Origin: Pumilibacter muris
GTDB taxonomy: Bacteria; Bacillota; Clostridia; Christensenellales; Pumilibacteraceae
Length of the DNA stretch: 64,000 bases
NCBI RefSeq assembly: GCF_943193045.1
Contig: NZ_CALPCN010000002.1
Location: forward strand, 62,001 to 126,000
Direction: 5' to 3'
Below the pieces are notes generated by a model, which saw nothing but the letters and a program-made list of their open reading frames with translations, was not told the origin of the DNA and searched no databases. The translations under genes and the position numbers were made by a program. Positions 59,326-64,000 of this stretch are shown one piece after another; the stretch's first letter is position 1; each line of letters opens with the position of its first letter.

Positions 59326-60624
59326 TCAGTTTTTATAATCGCAAATCGCCGTCATGATATTCATCGCGTAAACGCGGTGCATAAAGTCGTTGGGGTGATT
59401 TACGTTGCTCGAAGATATTTCGCAAATCTTCTTTCTCGTTAAAAAGTGTTCTCCGGGCGCAAGCATGTCTATAACCGTAACGGAGCCGTCGTTGTACTTT
59501 TCTTGCAATTCGTTAAGCTTTGCGCGGTATTTGCCCAAAGTCTCGTATACGTTGCCTACGAATTTATCGTTGCACGGAAACGAATTAACCAAAATAAAAT
59601 TACAGTCGCGCGATTCGGATTTCACCGCAAGCATAGTTTCTTCTATGTTGCTTTGAAACTTCGCGGGAGTAGTGCCCGAAAGGTCGTTCATGCCGTAGGC
59701 TATTATGCAAAGGTCGGGCTTTGCCGATTTCGCCGCCGCAAGAGCCGCCGCCCCCTCGCCGAGAGGATAATCGCTCATGCTGCCGCCTTTCGCAACGTTT
59801 GTGTAGTCCACTTTCGCGCCGTAAACCCTTTCGAGCTCGGCTTTTACCTGCTCGGAATAACTCGGAGTGTTGGGCTCAACCTTTAAGTCGGAAGTAGACG
59901 ACGAACCCGCCGAAATGCTGTCGCCGAGCACAACCATGCTTATATCGTTTCCCGCTTTAAGTTTGTTGCGTACTCCCGCAAGCATGGTTTTGTCGTGGCG
60001 ATTAAAAACGCTCTTCGGAAGTTCGGAAACGTCGTAAGCGTAAGTAACCGACAAATACTTACCGTAAAAATAACTGCATTCGGTATAAACGAACGGACCG
60101 CCGCCGTTGTTCCAAATAACGTATTTGCTCACGCTGTCCGGCATGGCAAGCCCGCCAGGAGGCGCGGTTACAAGCTCGTAGTTGCCTTCGGGCGGATTCA
60201 CGCCTTCGTCCGCCTTTTCGTAAAGCGGCACAATGGAGGAACCTGCGGGAATAACAAGCCGCTTGTTCGCCTTATCCACCGTGTAGTCTTTTCCTTCCTC
60301 GTATGTAACTTTAAGCTGTTGGTCCATAACGGACACAACGCGCTCGGGCGCGTACATTAAGTTTGCGTAAACGCTTCCGTCCTCGTATTCAAAAGGCACC
60401 GCAATTTCGTTGTACATAACGTTCGAAAGCCAAAACGGGCTCGACATTTTTTGCGCGTAAGTTTCCGCGCTGTACGAAATGCTTTCAATATCGGAAACGT
60501 ATAACGGATATTGTTCTGTCACGTCGGGCTCCTTACTCGGACTTTTCGGTTCGCCGCACCCGAACGCCAAAAGCATTACTGCGGCGCACACAGCCGATAC
60601 AACGGTCTTTTTTATTTTGCTCAT
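59326..60624 (-). CDS. SGNH/GDSL hydrolase lipoprotein
   Basis: 432 residues from ATG 60624, 5 bases after GGAGGG. Lipobox LLAFGC. The catalytic blocks are VVLGDSISAGSSS (Ser), GGSMSDY (Gly), IIAYGMNDLSG (Asn) and the late SSSNVNHPNDFMH (Asp/His). Likely a carbohydrate or xylan-type esterase that deacylates glycans. First gene of the leftward block, divergent from the AraC regulator. Confidence 0.88.
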   Translation of the reverse strand: MSKIKKTVVSAVCAAVMLLAFGCGEPKSPSKEPDVTEQYPLYVSDIESISYSAETYAQKMSSPFWLSNVMYNEIAVPFEYEDGSVYANLMYAPERVVSVMDQQLKVTYEEGKDYTVDKANKRLVIPAGSSIVPLYEKADEGVNPPEGNYELVTAPPGGLAMPDSVSKYVIWNNGGGPFVYTECSYFYGKYLSVTYAYDVSELPKSVFNRHDKTMLAGVRNKLKAGNDISMVVLGDSISAGSSSTSDLKVEPNTPSYSEQVKAELERVYGAKVDYTNVAKGGSMSDYPLGEGAAALAAAKSAKPDLCIIAYGMNDLSGTTPAKFQSNIEETMLAVKSESRDCNFILVNSFPCNDKFVGNVYETLGKYRAKLNELQEKYNDGSVTVIDMLAPGEHFLTRKKICEISSSNVNHPNDFMHRVYAMNIMTAICDYKN

Positions 60625-60803
60625 CGTTACCCTCCGATTACTTTTTGCCGTCGGCAAAATTTTTTCGCGGTTTTTCCGCATTTTTTGTTCGATACTAACA
60701 GTATAAATCCCGAAAACAATTTTTTCAAGGCAGAAAATTACGATATAATTGCACAAATTACAGATTTTCTCCCGACAGGGAGACAAATTTCTTATACTTA
60801 TGT

Positions 60804-60809
60804 TATAAT
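60804..60809 (+). promoter_or_regulatory. -10 element 7 bases before the araC-type start codon
   Basis: TATAAT ends 6 bases before the ATG at 60816, and no ribosome-binding site is visible. GAGACA lies 18 bp upstream as a weak -35. The mRNA would be leaderless if this promoter is used. Confidence 0.5.
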
Positions 60810-60815
60810 AATCAC

Positions 60816-61667
60816 ATGATGAGAGCAGATTGGCACAAAATTTTAAGCGCGAAACCGGACAACAATCCTTTCGCGCAAACGACAATCCGCACAACCGAAG
60901 CGGGGCATGATAAAGTGGATAAGTCGTGGCATAAATTCGTCACGTTTTTTCCGTATTACCGAATGTATTTCGTGCACAGCGGACAAGCACGCCTTTTGCT
61001 TCAAAACACCGAGCTTTTGCTTACGCCCGGCTATATTTATTTCGTGCCCGCGTTTTCGGTGATAGACGCCGACTGCGAGGAAATCTTGGAACACGCGTGG
61101 GTGCACTTCGAACTCGATATAACCACCGCGAATTATTTGAGCATATTAAAACCGACATATAAAACTGCGGCGCTCCCTTCCGACGAAGCGGCTTTTTCCG
61201 AACTAATCGAAACTTTCAATTCCTCGCAAACGGCGCAATCGCCTTCGGCGCTTCTCAAAACCGACGGAATTTGCCGCTACTTGTTGTCGCGCTTTTTGCC
61301 GAATAAAACGGTTTTAGACGACCTTAACGAAAGCGCGAGGTTTTTGCCCGTGCTTCAATATATAGACGAACATATATCCGAGCAAATTTCGAACCGCGAC
61401 TTAGCCCGGCTCATGTATCTTTCCACAACGTATTTCGCCAACCTGTTCACAAAACAGTTTGGCATAGCGCCCCGACAGTACGTGCTAAACAAGCGCATGA
61501 GCGCGGCCGCAAAAGCCATTTTGGAAAACAAACAGACGGTTAAAGAAATCGCGTTTTCGCTCGGATTCGAAAACGAAAGTTACTTTAACCGTCTGTTCCG
61601 TAAGTTTACGGGCGTTCCGCCCACAGCTTACCGTAAAATAAATAAAGGCGCCCCCCCCCCCGCATAA
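60816..61667 (+). CDS. AraC-family regulator of the glycan block
   Basis: 283 residues. An N-terminal cupin-like sensing domain (YYRMYFVHSGQARLLLQNTE ... YIYFVPAFSV) and two C-terminal helix-turn-helices (ISNRDLARLMYLSTTYFANL and TVKEIAFSLGFENESYFNRL) with FTGVPPTAYRK. Such proteins activate sugar operons on ligand binding; it is divergent from the SGNH/ABC/glycosidase block. The last residues (GAPPPA) are encoded by an 11-C tract, so length changes would alter only the tail. Confidence 0.92.
   Translation: MMRADWHKILSAKPDNNPFAQTTIRTTEAGHDKVDKSWHKFVTFFPYYRMYFVHSGQARLLLQNTELLLTPGYIYFVPAFSVIDADCEEILEHAWVHFELDITTANYLSILKPTYKTAALPSDEAAFSELIETFNSSQTAQSPSALLKTDGICRYLLSRFLPNKTVLDDLNESARFLPVLQYIDEHISEQISNRDLARLMYLSTTYFANLFTKQFGIAPRQYVLNKRMSAAAKAILENKQTVKEIAFSLGFENESYFNRLFRKFTGVPPTAYRKINKGAPPPA
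61651..61661. repeat. C11 homopolymer tract at the end of the araC-type gene
   Basis: Eleven C encode Ala-Pro-Pro-Pro-Ala before the stop. Twelve would change the tail to about nine other residues; ten would read through for some 30 codons into the terminator. Confidence 0.75.
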
Positions 61668-61688
61668 CGCGCAACTGAACGCACGAAA

Positions 61689-61724
61689 AAAACCGACGCA
61701 AGAATTTTTCTCGGCATCGGTTTT
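61689..61724. terminator. Bidirectional terminator between araC-type and sipL-like genes
   Basis: AAAACCGA pairs with TCGGTTTT, T run on the right, A run on the left. Serves two convergent genes. Confidence 0.75.
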
Positions 61725-61769
61725 ATTTTTTAATTATTCGCTATGCACCCCGTAAGGCGCTCAATGTTT

Positions 61770-63278
61770 TTATTTTTCGCTGAGGCAACGGTATGTGAGC
61801 ACGCGCTCGCCGCCAGAAAGCGGAAGAGCTATGCCGGGATTTTGCAACAACACGTTTTCGGGCGTTGTGCCGAGAGCTTTTGCGGCGTCCCAAAGGGTTT
61901 CGCCTTTGCGCGCGATATGAATTGCAACCGCTCCTGTGGGAAGTGCGCGTTCTTCGCCAACCGCAAGTTCGGATATAATATATTTCACTTCTTCGCGGCA
62001 AGCCGAATATTCCACCGCAATATCCGCCTTTATTTCAAGTTCTCCGTCGCGGCGGATTTTAACGTTTACGTTCGTAACAATTCCGCGCGCCGTAACAACA
62101 TCGCCCTCTTTAAGGTTTGCCGAAACTGTGAGCGAGAACGGAAGTTCAACAGCCGCCGAAGCTTTTTGCCCGTCTTCCGAGCAATACACAATCGAACAAG
62201 CCGCCATTCCCTCTACCGTGAGTTTGCCTTCTTCGGCGAGGGCGGCTGTTATGCTCAGCCTACTGCCGCACGTCGATAAAATTTTATCCGCAAGCGGCAT
62301 GTTTTCGTCGAGCGTAACTTTGCCTTCAACGCGCTCGAAGAAAGTTTCTTCGCATACGGGAATGGGAACCTTAACCGATTCGCCGGATATAAGCAATTCG
62401 TGCGTAACGCTGAACGCGTCGCAAACGGGATTGGCAACGTCTTCCGAGAATGTGCGGCAAACAAAGCCTACGGTGCAATCGCACGCAACCGACGAACTTT
62501 CGCCGCCAACAAGCTCGGCATGCGACGATTGAATTTGCGCCAACACCGAGCAAACGTCGCCGCCGTGAGCGCCCGTAACCGCAAGTTCCGCCGAAAAAGG
62601 CGTTTCCTGCCTAACCGACACAACGGTGTCGCCGCTACGCCCCGTAACGTCATTTATTATAATGCCCTCTACCGTTACAGTGTCGGAGCCGCAAGTGCGC
62701 TTCACTATGCAGCAACGGGGTTCGCAAAAAAGCAATTCGTCTATATTCGACACGCTCACCGTATCCGAAAAAGAACGACTCTCGTTGCAGCTTCCCGAAA
62801 GGCGGGTAAAATCAAGCCTATCGTCGTGCGTGTATATGCCGTCGCCGCCGCCCGTTAAGCAACGCACGCTTTCGCCGCCCACGCCGATAAGGCGCACTTC
62901 GGCAACGCACGCGAGCTTGATTTCGTGTTCGGTGGCAAGCACTATGTCGGTGTCGAGCACGCAGCACGAAAGCGCGGGAGAAGTCTGCGCGGTAATCCCC
63001 TCGCCCGTAAGCTTGTCGGAAAATTCGGCAACGTAGTCAAGACTGCGGCATATTCCCTCTCCGTCCAGCACCAGCACGCGGAAGTTGGCTTTTCCTCCGT
63101 ACCGCGCCTCGCCCGTGAAAACCTCGCCCGGAACAACCGTGACGTCGGCGGATGCGGAGAGAACCTTCCCCACCGTAAAGCCCGCCGGCAACAGTCTCGC
63201 TTCAATCACCGCCTGACCTGCGGCAAGCTGCGTCGGATACGACGGCGACAGGTCTGAATAAACAGGTTCAAAAGCCAT
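61770..63278 (-). CDS. sipL: SipL-like spore morphogenesis protein (SPOCS/DUF3794 + LysM)
   Basis: 502 residues. Three diverged SPOCS/DUF3794 domains fill most of the chain (seen in VRCLTGGGDGIYTHDDRLD and repeated E-G-x-x-x-x-x-V patterns), and a C-terminal LysM (AIHIARKGETLWDAAKALGT) closes it. In clostridia SipL binds SpoIVA through LysM and guides coat assembly around the forespore. Consistent with the other spore genes here. Confidence 0.85.
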   Translation of the reverse strand: MAFEPVYSDLSPSYPTQLAAGQAVIEARLLPAGFTVGKVLSASADVTVVPGEVFTGEARYGGKANFRVLVLDGEGICRSLDYVAEFSDKLTGEGITAQTSPALSCCVLDTDIVLATEHEIKLACVAEVRLIGVGGESVRCLTGGGDGIYTHDDRLDFTRLSGSCNESRSFSDTVSVSNIDELLFCEPRCCIVKRTCGSDTVTVEGIIINDVTGRSGDTVVSVRQETPFSAELAVTGAHGGDVCSVLAQIQSSHAELVGGESSSVACDCTVGFVCRTFSEDVANPVCDAFSVTHELLISGESVKVPIPVCEETFFERVEGKVTLDENMPLADKILSTCGSRLSITAALAEEGKLTVEGMAACSIVYCSEDGQKASAAVELPFSLTVSANLKEGDVVTARGIVTNVNVKIRRDGELEIKADIAVEYSACREEVKYIISELAVGEERALPTGAVAIHIARKGETLWDAAKALGTTPENVLLQNPGIALPLSGGERVLTYRCLSEK

Positions 63279-63379
63279 AAGTGTCTTTGCCTCCTAAAAG
63301 ATGATTTGTCCTAAATAACACTATATTATATAGCCTGCCCGTCCTGAATAGAACAAAAATTTTTTTTATTTCGTATATT

Positions 63380-63385
63380 TATAAT
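63380..63385 (+). promoter_or_regulatory. -10 element of veg
   Basis: TATAAT 24 bases before the veg start. The -35 is weak. The sipL-veg gap is AT-rich and divergent. Confidence 0.45.
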
Positions 63386-63408
63386 AGCCGAAGGAAAAAC
63401 TTTCGAAT

Positions 63409-63648
63409 ATGAGAAAGTGCGCAAAGAGTATCGACGAAGTTAAAGCCTATGTAAACGAGCTGACGGGACGCCCTCTTAAAATATCCGTGAACAAAGGACG
63501 CAAGAAAATCGTAAAATACAGCGGAAGCATTCTTGCCGTTTATCCGCAGGTGTTCACCCTTAAAATAGCGGACAATAAAAATATAGAACTGCTCGCCTGC
63601 TCATACAGCGACGTTATTTGCGGCGACATAAAACTAAGCGAAAAATAG
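63409..63648 (+). CDS. veg: Veg protein
   Basis: 79 residues. IDEVKAYVNELTGRPLKISV, then NKGRKKIVKYSG and FTLKIADNKNIELLACSYSD, match the small conserved Veg (DUF1021) family, an Sm-like beta protein. In Bacillus subtilis Veg stimulates biofilm genes. AAGGA lies before the ATG. Confidence 0.92.
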   Translation: MRKCAKSIDEVKAYVNELTGRPLKISVNKGRKKIVKYSGSILAVYPQVFTLKIADNKNIELLACSYSDVICGDIKLSEK

Positions 63649-63676
63649 CGAGGCAAAGCTGCTCGCCTAACAAATA

Positions 63677-63712
63677 AAAGCTATGCTTTACGATAAGCAT
63701 AGCTTTTTTCTT
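63677..63712 (+). terminator. Terminator after veg
   Basis: AAAAGCTATGCTT pairs with AAGCATAGCTTTT around a short loop and ends in a T run. Confidence 0.9.
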
Positions 63713-63766
63713 ATATAATATATATATTTTTTTTTAAGAAATCGATAATACCTCTTTTAATTTACT

Positions 63767-64000
63767 CTACCACCAATCGGCGTATAATTCGGCGTTATCG
63801 GCGATATTCCAATTCATAACCGACTCGCCGTTCTCGTTTGTGAGCAAAATCCCGTTATAACGCCAGCCGTCAAAAATGTAGCCCTCGCGTTCGGGCGCAT
63901 CTAATTTAAACGCCGAACCGCATTCTATTTCTTCCGTAGCGGGCACAGGACAACCGTCGTAGTTGTAATTAAGCGTTAAAACATATTTATTGGGAATCCA
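63767..64000 (-). CDS. Partial surface protein with InlB B-repeat (C-terminal end)
   Basis: Only the last 77 codons are in the window. LTLNYNYDGCPVPATEEIEC, KLDAPEREGYIFDGWRYNG and the closing NAELYADWW form a Listeria-Bacteroides (InlB B) repeat. The chain ends right after it without a sorting signal. The upstream part lies beyond the right edge. Confidence 0.8.
   Translation of the reverse strand, partial: WIPNKYVLTLNYNYDGCPVPATEEIECGSAFKLDAPEREGYIFDGWRYNGILLTNENGESVMNWNIADNAELYADWW

Overview
The window comes from a spore-forming low-GC Gram-positive bacterium of the class Clostridia, probably an uncultured gut lineage. The evidence is a set of endospore genes (spoIIR, sleB, ypeB and a sipL-like SPOCS/LysM gene), veg, strong GGAGG ribosome-binding sites, TTGACA/TATAAT promoters and lipobox lipoproteins. 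I cannot place it more finely from the sequence alone. No rRNA, tRNA or CRISPR array was seen.

Region 1 (1-1500) is host: the start of a lipoprotein gene and a LacI-type regulator, each with a copy of one palindromic operator. Region 2 (about 1498-35278) is an apparently complete siphovirus prophage bounded by a 16-bp direct repeat. Almost all its genes run rightward. The early block (1632-10033) holds many small zinc-ribbon proteins and three DNA methyltransferases, one split at an 11-G tract. A 400-bp origin-like region (iterons, four G5 runs, a leftward antisense RNA) precedes an HUH rolling-circle Rep. After a Dam-type methylase come an HNH/P-loop fusion, terminase, a promoter plus structured leader RNA, HK97-type portal, protease and capsid, head-tail connectors, tail genes with a -1 frameshift, a coiled-coil fibre, and a diversity-generating retroelement (C-type-lectin target with variable repeat, second repeat copy, DGR-type reverse transcriptase). 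Holin-like genes, a leftward repressor module and a DDE recombinase at the right edge complete it. No tyrosine or serine integrase and no endolysin were recognised.

Region 3 (35342-64000) is host. It carries a zinc-ribbon protein, a CorA transporter, a thioredoxin reductase-like enzyme, a Hint-domain membrane protein whose consensus promoter has nine G in the -35/-10 spacer, germination and sporulation genes, and ispE. A leftward glycan-use block follows: SGNH hydrolase, ABC sugar importer, GH99-like, giant Ig-like surface protein, GH78 rhamnosidase, another glycosidase-like lipoprotein and GH20. A divergent AraC regulator probably controls it. The window ends with sipL, veg and a partial surface protein.

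Three themes stand out. One is a DGR whose template position holds a sequence that itself looks mutagenised. Another is a three-unit tandem RNA structure in front of the portal gene. The last is a set of G/C homopolymer tracts placed where length changes would switch a promoter, a methylase reading frame or protein C-termini.
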